Assembly: GCA_963793025.1 (NCBI GenBank) | Contig: CAWBYL010000009.1 | Span: 124,001-188,000 of the forward strand | From: CAWBYL01 sp963793025 | GTDB taxonomy: Bacteria; Actinomycetota; Acidimicrobiia; Acidimicrobiales; Acidimicrobilacustridaceae | Length of the DNA: 64,000 bases | Direction: 5' to 3' | Shown: positions 33,441-41,917 of the stretch, in pieces | How the letters are laid out: each line of letters starts with the position of its first letter | Position numbering within the stretch: the stretch's first letter is position 1 | Position numbers and translations under genes: made by a program | The notes under the pieces: model-generated | The model's input: only the letters and a program-made list of their open reading frames with translations | Database searches by the model: none | What the model was told of the DNA's origin: nothing

Positions 33441-34193
33441 ATGTGTGGACGGTTCGTGAGCGCGTCGCCGCCCGATGAGATCGCCCGGTACTTCGACGCC
33501 GAGGCGCCCGAGGCGGCTCTGGAGCCCAACTACAACGTGGCCCCGACCAACGACGTCTACGTCGTGTTGGCCGACGGCCGCGTGCGCCGTGTCCAACCCA
33601 TGCACTGGGGTCTGGTGCCCCGATGGGCCAAGGACCCGTCGGTCGGCAGTCGCATGATCAACGCCCGAGCCGAGACCCTGGCGTCCAAGAACGCCTTCAA
33701 GCCGGCCCTGGCCAGGCGCCGCTGTCTCATACCGGCCGACGGCTTCTACGAGTGGATGAAGGTTCCGGGGCAGAAGAAGAAGCAGCCCATGTTCATCCAC
33801 CGAGCTGACGGCGAGCCGTTCGCCTTCGCCGGTCTGTGGGAGACCTGGAAGGACCCCGGGGCCGGCGACGCCGAGCGAGAGGCCGGAGGAGGGATCCTCC
33901 GGTCGTGCACCATCATCACCGGTGCGCCCAACGACAAGGTGCGACCGGTCCACGACCGGATGCCGGTGATGTTGCCCCCGACGGCCTGGGAGACCTGGCT
34001 CGATCCGGAGGTCAACGACCTCGACGTCGTCTCCGGGCTGCTGGTCCCGGCGCCGTCCTCCCTGGTGGACCTCCACCCGGTGAGCACCGAGGTGAACAAC
34101 GTGCGCAACAAGGGGGTGCACCTGCTCGACCCCGTCGATCCGAACGCGGCCGACGACTCCGCTGAGGTGCCCGGACAGGCCCGGATGCTCTAG
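33441..34193 (+). CDS. SRAP-domain protein (YedK/HMCES family, abasic-site crosslinking)
   Basis: 250 aa beginning MCGRFV, with the catalytic Cys2 that forms a thiazolidine crosslink to abasic DNA after removal of Met. Other family motifs are NYNVAPTNDV, MHWGLVPRWAKD, SRMINARAETL, PADGFYEWMKV and RPVHDRMPVML. HMCES/YedK proteins shield abasic sites in single-stranded DNA during replication. The C-terminal 30 residues are a less conserved acidic tail. Length is close to the family's 220-250. No lexA gene is seen, but the intergenic gap upstream contains only the repeats. The stop overlaps the convergent HIT gene by 4 bp. Confidence 0.93.
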   Translation: MCGRFVSASPPDEIARYFDAEAPEAALEPNYNVAPTNDVYVVLADGRVRRVQPMHWGLVPRWAKDPSVGSRMINARAETLASKNAFKPALARRRCLIPADGFYEWMKVPGQKKKQPMFIHRADGEPFAFAGLWETWKDPGAGDAEREAGGGILRSCTIITGAPNDKVRPVHDRMPVMLPPTAWETWLDPEVNDLDVVSGLLVPAPSSLVDLHPVSTEVNNVRNKGVHLLDPVDPNAADDSAEVPGQARML

Positions 34194-34612
34194 GGGGTGT
34201 CGCTCTCGGGGGCCATGCCCTCGAGGGCGACTCTCAGCTGGTCGGCCACCGCCGCCAGCTCCCCGGCGGGCACGTCGGTGCGGGCCTTCTTGAAGTCGAT
34301 GTCGGCCTCGGTGTGGATGGGCAGCACGTGGAGGTGGGTGTGAGGGACCTCCAGCCCGGCGATGATCAACGCCACCCGCTGGGCCCCGAAGGCCGTCACC
34401 TGGGCCTGACCGACCCGCTTGGCGACCACGCTGAGTCGGGCCACCGTGTCGTCGTCCAGGTCGAGCCAGTGGTCGACCTCCTCCACCGGGACCACGAGCG
34501 TGTGACCGGTGGCGATGGGCCCGATGCTCAAGAAGGCGACGACGACGTCGTCGCGGTACACGAAGTGGCCGGGCAGCTCGCCGGCGATGATTCGGCTGAA
34601 GATCGTCGTCAT
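34190..34612 (-). CDS. HIT-family nucleotide-binding hydrolase
   Basis: 140 aa. The histidine triad HTHLHVLP (HxHxHxx) is intact near residue 97. The N-terminal IFSRIIAGELPGHFVYRDD and FLSIGPIATGHTLVVPV segments are typical of the HIT/HINT branch. Such enzymes hydrolyse AMP-linked substrates such as adenosine phosphoramidates or dinucleoside polyphosphates. The C-terminal 40 residues are helical. It is convergent with the SRAP gene and divergent from the phosphatidyltransferase gene, with only 26 bp between the two starts, so the shared promoter region must lie partly inside the coding regions. Confidence 0.92.
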   Translation of the reverse strand: MTTIFSRIIAGELPGHFVYRDDVVVAFLSIGPIATGHTLVVPVEEVDHWLDLDDDTVARLSVVAKRVGQAQVTAFGAQRVALIIAGLEVPHTHLHVLPIHTEADIDFKKARTDVPAGELAAVADQLRVALEGMAPESDTP

Positions 34613-34638
34613 GGTCCGGTGATCGTAGAGTGCCGTCC

Positions 34639-35343
34639 ATGGCGGTGCCCCGACGTCCTGACGCTCCGGAGACGACCGAGACCGGGAATCCGGGGGAGCC
34701 GACCGGCGTCCCCGTCGCCCACACCATCGACGCGACCCACGCCCCCGACCGGATCTTCACGGTCCCGAACGTCATCACCTTCGTGCGTCTGGCGTGCCTT
34801 CCCATCTTCGTGTGGTTGCTGCTGGGCCAGGACAACCGGGCGGCGGCGGCCTGGCTCCTGGCCGGGCTCGGCGCCACCGACTGGGTGGACGGCTACATCG
34901 CCCGGCGCTTCAACCAGGTCTCCACGGTCGGGAAGATCCTCGATCCCGTTGCCGACCGGCTCCTGTTCTTCACCGCCATCGTCTGCATCATCATCTCCGA
35001 CACCGCTCCGCTCTGGTTCTGCATCGCCGTGCTCGTGCGGGAGGCCTCGGTGGCCATCGCCACCCTGGTCCTCGCCGCCCTGGGCGCCCGCCGGATCGAC
35101 GTCACCTGGTACGGCAAGGCCGGCACCTTCGGCCTCATGTTCGCGTTTCCCCTGTTCCTGGCGGGGGCCAGCACCCTCTGGTGGGCCGACTTCGCCCAGG
35201 CCGCAGCGTGGATGTGCGGGATACCCGGACTGGTGCTGTCGTACTACGCGGCGTTCACCTACATCCCGATCGGCCGTCGGGCCTTGCGCGAAGGGCGAGC
35301 CGAGCGGGCCGACGCAGGTGCTCCCGCCGACGCCGACGACTGA
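34639..35343 (+). CDS. CDP-alcohol phosphatidyltransferase (PgsA-like)
   Basis: 234 aa from ATG at 34639 (a GTG at 34630 is an alternative). The CDP-alcohol motif D-G-x2-A-R-x8-G-x3-D-x3-D is DGYIARRFNQVSTVGKILDPVAD, present in full. About six membrane helices are predicted: FVRLACLPIFVWLLL, LLFFTAIVCIIISDTAPLWFC and others through SYYAAFTYIPI. An N-terminal hydrophilic stretch of about 35 residues precedes the first helix. It probably makes phosphatidylglycerol phosphate or a related phospholipid from CDP-diacylglycerol. The exact alcohol cannot be decided from the motif, so no symbol is given. It is followed by the nucleotidyltransferase fusion. Confidence 0.85.
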   Translation: MAVPRRPDAPETTETGNPGEPTGVPVAHTIDATHAPDRIFTVPNVITFVRLACLPIFVWLLLGQDNRAAAAWLLAGLGATDWVDGYIARRFNQVSTVGKILDPVADRLLFFTAIVCIIISDTAPLWFCIAVLVREASVAIATLVLAALGARRIDVTWYGKAGTFGLMFAFPLFLAGASTLWWADFAQAAAWMCGIPGLVLSYYAAFTYIPIGRRALREGRAERADAGAPADADD

Positions 35344-35458
35344 GCGACCGGTGACGGACAGCCCGTGCACCCGCAACCAGTCCGGTAGTAGTCGCACCCC
35401 GCTCGGGTAGGTTCGACCCTGAGCAGCCGCGACGCGGCCGAACCGAACGGAGGGCACG

Positions 35459-37945
35459 ATGAAGGCGGTCATCATGGCTGGAGGCGAAGGCACCCGGCTC
35501 CGTCCGCTGACGTCGAACGCCCCGAAACCGTTGCTGCCCCTCGTGAACCGGCCGATGATGGAGCACGTCGTCGACCTCCTCAAACGACACGGCATCGACG
35601 AGATCGTCGTCACCGTCGCCTTCATGGCCAACGCCATCCGCGAGTACTTCGGGGACGGTTCGGAGTTCGGCGTGAACATCGTCTACGCCACCGAGGAGAC
35701 GCCGCTCGGCACGGCTGGCTCGGTCCGCAACGCCATGCAGCACCTCACCGAGCGGTTCGTGGTGATCTCCGGCGACGTCCTCACCGACATCGATCTCGGC
35801 GCCATCGTCGAGTTCCACGAGGCCAACGACGCCATGGCCACCATCGGGCTCGTCCACGTCGAGAACCCGCTCGAGTTCGGAATCGTCATCACCAAGGAGG
35901 ACGGCTCCATCGAGCGCTTCCTCGAGAAGCCGACCTGGGGCCAGGTGTTCAGCGACACCATCAACACCGGCATCTTCGTGTGCGAACCCGAGATCTTCGA
36001 CTTCATCGAACCCGACCGACCGGTGGATTTCTCCGGTGAGGTCTTCCCCGCGCTCCTGGAGAAGGGCCGACCGCTCTACGGGGCCATCGCCGAGGGCTAC
36101 TGGGAGGACGTCGGAACCCTGGAATCCTATGTCCGGGCCCACAAGGACATCCTCGACGGCAAGGTCGAGGTGAACATCCCCGGCTTCGAGGTCCGTCCCG
36201 GCGTCTGGGTGGGGGAGAACGCCGAGGTCCACCCGGAAGCCACCATGGTCGGCCCCACGGTCATCGGTGAGAACTGTCGGATCGAACCCGGGGCGGTCAT
36301 CGGCGAGTACACCGTGCTCGGGGCCAACGTGCGGGTTCGCGAAGACGCCTTCCTGGAGCGCACGGTCGTCAATGACAACGCCTACCTCGGCGATTCGGTG
36401 CGCCTGCGGGGCACGGTCGTCGGTCGGTCGTGCGACATCCGCAGCGGCGTGCGCACCGAAGAGGGCGTTGTGATCGGCGACGAGTGCTTCCTCGGTGACG
36501 AGGCCAGTCTTGGCAGTGGCGTCAAGGTGTACCCCTTCAAGACCATCGAGGCCGGCGCCGTCGTCAACGAGTCGATCGTGTGGGAGTCCCGTGGGGCCCG
36601 CAGCCTCTTCAGCGGAAGCGGGATCTCCGGTCTGGCCAACGTCGACATCACACCGGAGTTCGCGGTGCGCGCCGCCATGGCCTACGGCGGCCTGCTGAAG
36701 AAGGGTTCGACGGTCATCACGTCCCGTGATTCCAGCCGGTCGGCCCGCATGCTCAAGCGGGCGATGATGGCCGGGCTCAACGGGGTCGGGATCAGCGTCC
36801 AGGACCTCGAGGTGGCCTCGGTACCGGTCACGCGGTTCGTCATGCAGCGCCCCACCGCCCGCGGTGGGATCACCATCCGCCTGGCCAAGGACGACCCCGA
36901 GTCGGTCGTCATCCGCTTCTTCGACGACGCCGGGCTCGACATCACCGAAGAGGCCCAGCGCAAGGTCGAGCGCCTCTACGCCCGGCAGGACTTCCGTCGG
37001 GTCTTCGCGGGGGAGATCGGCGACATCGGGTTCGCTCCGCGGGCCCTCGAGCACTACTCCACCGCGTTGGAGGCCACCGTCGACGTGGAGGCCATACGGG
37101 CAGCCTCGTTCAAGGTGGTCATCGACTACGCCTACGGATCGGCGTCGTTCGCCATGCCCAACGTCCTGGCCAAGCTCGGGCTCGAGGCGCTGGCGGTCAA
37201 CCCGTTCGTGTCCACCGCCGGGGTGATGCGAGCCGACCTCGACGAGCACGCCCGGCTGGTGGGCGACCTGGCCCGAACCTCGGGGTCCCACCTCGGTGGC
37301 GTGATCGACCCCGACGGTGAGCAGCTGCGGCTGGTCGACGACGAAGGTCACGTCCTCACCGACACCGAAGCCCTGTTGGCCATGCTCACCATGCTCCCGG
37401 GGAACCTGTTCGGCGACCGGGTGGCCCTGCCGGTCAACACGACCTCCAAAGCCGAGGAGATCCTCGCCCCGCACGGGATCGAGGTCACGTGGACCAAGCT
37501 GTCGCACTCGGCGCTCATGGACGCCGCCACCGAGCCCGGCGTCGGGTTCGCCGGTAACCAGACCGGCAACTTCATCCTTCCGGGGTTCATGGCCGGCTTC
37601 GACGCCGCCGCCTCGTTCGTGAAGGTCCTCGACCTGCTCGCCAAGCAGAAGGTCAAGCTCTCCGAGGTGGTCGCCGGTCTTCCCCGCACCCATGTCGTCC
37701 ACGAGCAGATCGTGACGCCGTGGGAGCAGAAGGGGGCGGTGATGCGCACCCTCATGGAGCAGAGCAAGGACCGCTCGGTGGTGCTGGTCGACGGGGTGAA
37801 GGTCATCCACGACAACGGCTGGGCTCTCGCCCTTCCCGATCCTGCCGAACCCGTCACCCACATCTGGGCCGAGGGCTCGTCGAGCGATTCGGCCCGGCGT
37901 CTGGCCGAGGAGTACTGCCGGCGGATCCGCCAGATGGTGCGCTGA
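35459..37945 (+). CDS. Sugar nucleotidyltransferase-phosphomannomutase fusion (mannose-1-phosphate guanylyltransferase-like)
   Basis: 828 aa. N-terminal nucleotidyltransferase domain (1-235): MKAVIMAGGEGTRLRPLT with the signature GGxGTRLxPLT, then VVISGDVLTDID, and FLEKPTWGQVFSDTINTGIF. A left-handed beta-helix of hexapeptide repeats follows (about 240-370). The last 450 residues are phosphomannomutase/phosphoglucomutase-like (residues about 380-820), but the catalytic phosphoserine motif TASHNP is not seen: the corresponding region reads TARGGITIRLAKDDP. The metal loop is DPDGE rather than DxDGDR, and the GExSGH sugar loop appears as GNQTGN. So the second domain is probably inactive or altered. 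Preceded by AGGGC spaced from ATG. Confidence 0.85.
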   Translation: MKAVIMAGGEGTRLRPLTSNAPKPLLPLVNRPMMEHVVDLLKRHGIDEIVVTVAFMANAIREYFGDGSEFGVNIVYATEETPLGTAGSVRNAMQHLTERFVVISGDVLTDIDLGAIVEFHEANDAMATIGLVHVENPLEFGIVITKEDGSIERFLEKPTWGQVFSDTINTGIFVCEPEIFDFIEPDRPVDFSGEVFPALLEKGRPLYGAIAEGYWEDVGTLESYVRAHKDILDGKVEVNIPGFEVRPGVWVGENAEVHPEATMVGPTVIGENCRIEPGAVIGEYTVLGANVRVREDAFLERTVVNDNAYLGDSVRLRGTVVGRSCDIRSGVRTEEGVVIGDECFLGDEASLGSGVKVYPFKTIEAGAVVNESIVWESRGARSLFSGSGISGLANVDITPEFAVRAAMAYGGLLKKGSTVITSRDSSRSARMLKRAMMAGLNGVGISVQDLEVASVPVTRFVMQRPTARGGITIRLAKDDPESVVIRFFDDAGLDITEEAQRKVERLYARQDFRRVFAGEIGDIGFAPRALEHYSTALEATVDVEAIRAASFKVVIDYAYGSASFAMPNVLAKLGLEALAVNPFVSTAGVMRADLDEHARLVGDLARTSGSHLGGVIDPDGEQLRLVDDEGHVLTDTEALLAMLTMLPGNLFGDRVALPVNTTSKAEEILAPHGIEVTWTKLSHSALMDAATEPGVGFAGNQTGNFILPGFMAGFDAAASFVKVLDLLAKQKVKLSEVVAGLPRTHVVHEQIVTPWEQKGAVMRTLMEQSKDRSVVLVDGVKVIHDNGWALALPDPAEPVTHIWAEGSSSDSARRLAEEYCRRIRQMVR

Positions 37946-38036
37946 ACGCGGGTGGATGCGGGGAGCCCTTGGTTCCCTTCGCCGACGCACCTCATGCTCG
38001 TGTCGAGGTCGAGGGTGATCCGCTAGCGTGCGGCCC

Positions 38037-38420
38037 ATGCAACTTCCCGACGACCTCCGCTATTCGTCTGACCACGAATGGGTGCGGCTCGAGGACGGAC
38101 GGATCCGCGTCGGGATCACCGATTACGCACAGGACGCACTGGGCGACGTGGTGTACGTCGAGGTGCCCGAAGTCGGGTCCGCGGTCGCCGCTTCGGCCAA
38201 GGTGAGCGAGGTCGAATCCACCAAGTCGGTGTCGGACATCTACGCGCCGGTCGCCGGTCGTGTGGTCGAGGTGAACGCCGACCTGGCCGAGACCCCCGAA
38301 CGACTCAACGACGATCCCTACGGCGAGGGGTGGATCTGTGTGATCGAGCCCGACGACCCCGCCTCTCTCGACTCGCTGCTCGACGTCGAGGGGTACCGGC
38401 GGTTGATCGAAGGCTCGTGA
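38037..38420 (+). CDS. gcvH: Glycine cleavage system H protein
   Basis: 127 aa. The lipoyl attachment Lys is K63 in EVESTKSVSDIYAPVAG, the standard H-protein site. The N-terminal SSDHEWVRLEDGRIRVGITDYAQDALGDVVYV is the conserved H-protein sequence (given here in part: DHEWVRLEDG, then GDVVYVEVPEVG). The C-terminal LNDDPYGEGWICVIEPDD is also typical. H protein shuttles the aminomethyl group between GcvP, GcvT and the lipoamide dehydrogenase. It overlaps garA by 1 bp, and the gene order gcvH-garA-ftsR matches mycobacteria. A GTG at 38028 would add three residues. No riboswitch is seen upstream. Confidence 0.96.
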   Translation: MQLPDDLRYSSDHEWVRLEDGRIRVGITDYAQDALGDVVYVEVPEVGSAVAASAKVSEVESTKSVSDIYAPVAGRVVEVNADLAETPERLNDDPYGEGWICVIEPDDPASLDSLLDVEGYRRLIEGS

Positions 38421-38920
38421 TGGCGACGGCCGAGGTCTTCTGCAACAACTGCGGTCACCGGAACCCCCTCGGGGCCAACTTCTGCTCCTCGTGCGGTGCG
38501 GTGCTCGAGACCGTGTCCGACGACAGCACCACGATCACGTTCCACCCGATGGCGCCGGCGGACCCGGTCGAGGACGAGCTCGAGGTCTCCCTCGACGAGG
38601 TGCCCTCGGACGTGGGCGTCCTGGTGGTCAAGCGGGGCCCCAAGGCGGGTAGCCGGTTCGCCCTGGAGAAGGACGTCACCACCGCCGGACGCCACCCCGA
38701 CTCCGACATCTTCCTCGATGACATCACTGTGTCGCGGCGTCATGCCGAGATCCGACGGGTCACCGCCGGCGGCTACCAGGCCTGCGACACCGGTTCGCTC
38801 AACGGCACGTACCTCAACCGTGAGCGCATCGACGAGGTGCCCCTCGCCAACGGTGACGAGCTCCAGATCGGCAAGTTCAAGCTGGTGTTCTTCCAGGGTG
38901 CGGGCGACGAGGAGACATGA
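38420..38920 (+). CDS. garA: GarA/OdhI-type FHA protein with an N-terminal zinc ribbon
   Basis: 166 aa starting at 38420 (TGATG overlap with gcvH). Residues 1-30 hold CNNCG and CSSCG, a four-Cys zinc ribbon that GarA of mycobacteria lacks. ETVSDDSTTITF resembles the phosphorylatable ETTS segment of GarA/OdhI. The FHA domain (about 65-160) has the typical GVLVVKRGPKAGSRF, TAGRHPDSDIFLDDITVSRRHAEI (Arg, Ser and His phosphopeptide-binding residues), SLNGTYLNRE and NGDELQIGKFKLVFF. GarA inhibits 2-oxoglutarate dehydrogenase and glutamate dehydrogenase and is switched off by Ser/Thr kinases such as PknG/PknB. Kinases are not in the window. Four-bp overlap with ftsR. Confidence 0.88.
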   Translation: MATAEVFCNNCGHRNPLGANFCSSCGAVLETVSDDSTTITFHPMAPADPVEDELEVSLDEVPSDVGVLVVKRGPKAGSRFALEKDVTTAGRHPDSDIFLDDITVSRRHAEIRRVTAGGYQACDTGSLNGTYLNRERIDEVPLANGDELQIGKFKLVFFQGAGDEET

Positions 38921-40116
38921 CGACCGAACGAGCCCACATGTCGATCGGTGAGGTCCTGTCACTGCTCCAGCCGGAGTATCCCGACATCACCATCTCCAAG
39001 ATCCGTTTCCTCGAGAGCCAGGGTCTCCTGGACCCCGAGCGCACTCCGTCGGGCTACCGGAAGTTCCACGACGAGGACATCGATCGACTCCGCTGGATCC
39101 TCACCCAGCAGCGTGATCACTTCCTCCCGCTGAAGGTGATCAAGGAGCGGCTCGCCTCGGGCGACCTCGGGCCGGGCACGCCCGAGGGCGTGCTTCCGTT
39201 GGCCACCGACGCCCCGCCCGATCCGGCCCCCGCCCCGACATCCGTTCCGGCGGCGGCCATGGCCGATGCGCGCCCCCGCCCGGCCGCCAGCGCACCGACG
39301 AGCCAGGCCGCGGCCAAGCGGCCCGACCCCGACCATGCCGCCCCGGACGAGGCACCGGCTCAGGCCGGCGACGCCTCCGACACCTCGACCACCGACGCCT
39401 CCGACACCTCGACATCCGACGCCTCCGACGCCTCAACCACCGACGCCTCCACCTCCGACGCGACATCCGAGCCGGGCGCGACGGCGAGCGGGAAGGCGAC
39501 AGCCGCCGGGGCCGAGAAGGACCCGGTCGCGGTGACACCGCCCGAGGCCGACCAGGACCGCGCTCGTGCCGTGGCTTCCCTGGTCGAGTCACCGGCCGAG
39601 GAGAAGGCGGCCCGGGCCGCCGCCGAACAGGTCGAGACCACCCCGGCCAGCCCCCGCAAGAGCAGTCGACGTCGCCATCCCACCAGCCAGGGTGCCGCGC
39701 CCGCCGACGGGGCCGAGGGCGAGGACGCCACGACCGTCACCCTGTCCCTCGACGACCTGATCACCCAGAGCGGTCTCACCGCCCGCGAGATCACCGAGCT
39801 CGAGCACTACGGCCTCATCGCCAGCCAGTCCCTCGGTCAGGTGAACTCCTACGACGAGGAGTGCCTCGTGGTGGCCCGCCTCGCCGCCGGCTTCAGTCGG
39901 TACGGCATCGAGCCCAGACACCTGCGCATGTACAAGGTCGCGGCCGAGCGGGAGGCGGGGCTGTTCGAGCAGCTCATCACGCCGCTGCTCAAGCAGCGCC
40001 GGTCGTCGGCTCGCGAGGAGGCGGTCAAGACGCTCGAGGACCTGGCGGAACTGGCCGACGACCTGCGTGCGGCCATGGTGCGCACCGCCCTGCGCGACTA
40101 CCTGGGCAGCACCTGA
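38917..40116 (+). CDS. ftsR: FtsR-type MerR-family transcriptional regulator with a long low-complexity linker
   Basis: 399 aa. The N-terminal MerR-type helix-turn-helix is SIGEVLSLLQPEYPDITISKIRFLESQGLL (in part), with RTPSGYRKFHDEDIDRLRWIL. A C-terminal helical domain (about 270-399) with TARE and SLDDLITQSGLTAREITELEHYGLI shows a second helix-turn-helix-like unit, plus YDEECLVVARLAAGFSRYGI and MYKVAAEREAGLFEQLI. Between them is about 160 residues of low complexity, rich in Asp, Ala, Ser, Thr and Pro, including DASDTSTTDASDTST repeats. The linker is longer than usual (mycobacterial homologues are about 250 aa). It overlaps garA by 4 bp. Corynebacterial FtsR activates ftsZ; that role is inferred here. 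Confidence 0.85.
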   Translation: MTTERAHMSIGEVLSLLQPEYPDITISKIRFLESQGLLDPERTPSGYRKFHDEDIDRLRWILTQQRDHFLPLKVIKERLASGDLGPGTPEGVLPLATDAPPDPAPAPTSVPAAAMADARPRPAASAPTSQAAAKRPDPDHAAPDEAPAQAGDASDTSTTDASDTSTSDASDASTTDASTSDATSEPGATASGKATAAGAEKDPVAVTPPEADQDRARAVASLVESPAEEKAARAAAEQVETTPASPRKSSRRRHPTSQGAAPADGAEGEDATTVTLSLDDLITQSGLTAREITELEHYGLIASQSLGQVNSYDEECLVVARLAAGFSRYGIEPRHLRMYKVAAEREAGLFEQLITPLLKQRRSSAREEAVKTLEDLAELADDLRAAMVRTALRDYLGST

Positions 40117-40158
40117 TCCACGTCCCGATCGCCGGTTCCGGCCGGTAGGGTTCGAGGG

Positions 40159-40659
40159 ATGGTCGAGATGGAGTTGATCGCCGTTCGCGTCGAGTTGCCG
40201 GGCAACACGCCGGTGATCGTGCTGCGCGAGGTCGGTGGCGAAGGTCGGCTCCTCCCCATCTTCATCGGTCAGCCCGAGGCCACCGCCATCGCCTTTGCCC
40301 TCGACGGCGTGGTGACGCCCAGACCGATGACCCACGACCTGATGCGCCACGTCCTGGAGGATCTGGGCGCGTCGGTCACCAAGGTGGTCGTCACCCACCT
40401 CGAAGAAGGAACCTTCTTCGCCGAGCTGCACCTGCAGGCCGCGGGCGACGACCACGTCGTGTCCAGCCGGCCGTCCGACGCCATGGCCCTGGCCCTGCGG
40501 GTGGAAGCGCCCATCTTCGTGGCCGACGAGGTCGTCGCCGAGGCCGGACTCGTGCCCGAGGAGACGGCCGAGGACGACGACGAGGGCGAGGGCGAGGACG
40601 TCGTGGAGCAGTTCCGGGAGTTCATCGACAGCGTGAACCCTGACGACTTCGCTTCCTAG
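40159..40659 (+). CDS. Bifunctional nuclease domain (DUF151) protein
   Basis: 166 aa. The DUF151 motif set is clear: MELIAVRVELPGNTPVIVLRE, LPIFIGQPEATAIAFALDGV, RPMTHDLMRHVLEDLGASV and SRPSDAMALALRVEAPIFVADEV. The last 40 residues are strongly acidic. In plants the homologue has DNase and RNase activity; in bacteria it is a widely conserved gene of unknown exact role. It lies 43 bp after ftsR and the order gcvH-garA-ftsR-bfn-merR is the same as in Mycobacterium tuberculosis Rv1826-Rv1830. Here a potassium-channel-like gene is inserted before the second merR. Confidence 0.93.
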   Translation: MVEMELIAVRVELPGNTPVIVLREVGGEGRLLPIFIGQPEATAIAFALDGVVTPRPMTHDLMRHVLEDLGASVTKVVVTHLEEGTFFAELHLQAAGDDHVVSSRPSDAMALALRVEAPIFVADEVVAEAGLVPEETAEDDDEGEGEDVVEQFREFIDSVNPDDFAS

Positions 40660-40753
40660 CGGCCACTCACGGTCGACGCCGAGGTGCCGCCACTAGGGTT
40701 CGGCAGGTGAGCGCCTTCCCGAGCCGGTTCGTCCGGGACCTCCGAGCAGGCGG

Positions 40754-41743
40754 GTGAAAACTCCCGACCCCTGGCGGCCGGTTCGCCGAGGCTTCATGGC
40801 TCTCGGTCTGGTGATCGTGGGGGGCACCATCGGTTACCTCATCCTGGGACTCGGCTTCCTGGATGCGCTCTACCAGACGGTGACCACCGTGAGCACCGTG
40901 GGCTTCCGGGAGGTCGGCGACTCCACGGGGGCCTGGAAGGTCTTCACCATGGTGTTGATCCTCCTCGGGGCCGGCACCTTGCTCTACACCCTCACCGCCA
41001 CCCTCGAGACCCTCCTCGAGGGCCGCCTCACCGACCATCTACGGAGCCGCCGCATGAGCCGCGACATCGATTCGCTCGCCGACCACGTCGTCATCTGCGG
41101 GTGGGGCCGTGTCGGGCGACGAGCGGCGGTCGATCTCGCGGCGGCCGGTCGCGACCTGGTGGTGATCGATCGCGACGAGAGGGTCCGTGACTGTCCCCAC
41201 CGTTTCGTGCTGGGCGACGCCACTGACGACGACGTGCTCATGAGAGCGGGGCTCATGAGAGCGACCACCCTCATCGCCGCCCTCACCGGTGACCCCGACA
41301 ACGTCTACGTGACCCTGACCGCCCGGGCTGCCCGCCCTGACCTGTTCATCATCGCCCGGGCCCGGCTCGAGGCCGCCGAGCCGCGACTGCTGCAGGCCGG
41401 AGCCGACCGGGTGGTGAACCCGCAGCTCATCGGTGGTACCCGCGTGGCCGCGCTCACCCAACAGCCGCATGTGGTCGAGTTCCTCGACGTGGTGATGCAC
41501 GAAGGGAACCTGGAGTTCCGCATGGAGGAGGTCGAGGTGCCGGCGTCGTCGCCTCTCGCCGGGCGCTCGCTACGGGAGGCGGCCATCCGCGACCGCACGG
41601 GGGCGATGATCATGGGCCTGCGGCGCCAGGGAGGGGACTTCGTGGCCAACCCGGCTCCGGACCTGGCCATCGACGCCGGTCAGGTGCTCATCGCCATGGG
41701 CACGCCCGACCAGCTGAAGGCCCTCCGGGTCCTGGCCGAGTGA
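40754..41743 (+). CDS. Two-TM potassium channel with TrkA/RCK gating domains
   Basis: 329 aa, GTG start. A first helix (ALGLVIVGGTIGYLILGLGF, residues 15-34) is followed by a pore helix and the selectivity filter TVSTVGF, a variant of TVGYG-like filters in which the usual GYG is VGF. A second helix is MVLILLGAGTLLYTLTA. RCK/TrkA-N starts at about 110 (VICGWGRVGRRAAVDLAA, then VIDRDE and DATDDDVL), and TrkA-C ends the protein (VPASSPLAGRSLREAAI, MIMGLRRQGGDF). Function: ligand-gated K+ flux. It sits between the DUF151 gene and merR, where mycobacteria have nothing equivalent. Confidence 0.88.
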   Translation: MKTPDPWRPVRRGFMALGLVIVGGTIGYLILGLGFLDALYQTVTTVSTVGFREVGDSTGAWKVFTMVLILLGAGTLLYTLTATLETLLEGRLTDHLRSRRMSRDIDSLADHVVICGWGRVGRRAAVDLAAAGRDLVVIDRDERVRDCPHRFVLGDATDDDVLMRAGLMRATTLIAALTGDPDNVYVTLTARAARPDLFIIARARLEAAEPRLLQAGADRVVNPQLIGGTRVAALTQQPHVVEFLDVVMHEGNLEFRMEEVEVPASSPLAGRSLREAAIRDRTGAMIMGLRRQGGDFVANPAPDLAIDAGQVLIAMGTPDQLKALRVLAE

Positions 41744-41774
41744 CCAGTGCCGGCCGGCTCCGGGAAACGAACCG

Positions 41775-41803
41775 TTGACGGCGCGCGCCTGTCCAGGTAC
41801 GGT
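41775..41803 (+). promoter_or_regulatory. Candidate sigma-70-type promoter for the second merR gene
   Basis: TTGACG (41775-41780) and TACGGT (41798-41803) are separated by a 17-bp spacer, close to the TTGACA/TATAAT consensus for actinobacterial housekeeping promoters. The predicted transcription start would be near 41810, about 108 bp before the merR ATG. The long leader has no obvious structure. Motif match only. Confidence 0.45.
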
Positions 41804-41917
41804 TCACCCGCTCACATCGGCGTAGTTTCACGCGTGTCGTGTGGCGGGGTGAGCGCCCGGCGAGGTCGCCTTCGGCGTCCGTCGCAACCAGGCCCGTACG
41901 GGCAGGAGAGCGAGACC

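Noticed and set aside
35255..38038. 927-codon minus-strand open frame opposite the nucleotidyltransferase/mutase gene
   Set aside because: High GC content gives long spurious frames opposite real genes. The plus strand has clear nucleotidyltransferase motifs and the minus frame is rich in Gly, Asp, His and Val without domains.
41747..41917. N-terminal extension of the second MerR protein
   Set aside because: The extension crosses a candidate promoter and lacks similarity to MerR proteins; the ATG at 41918 has a good SD.
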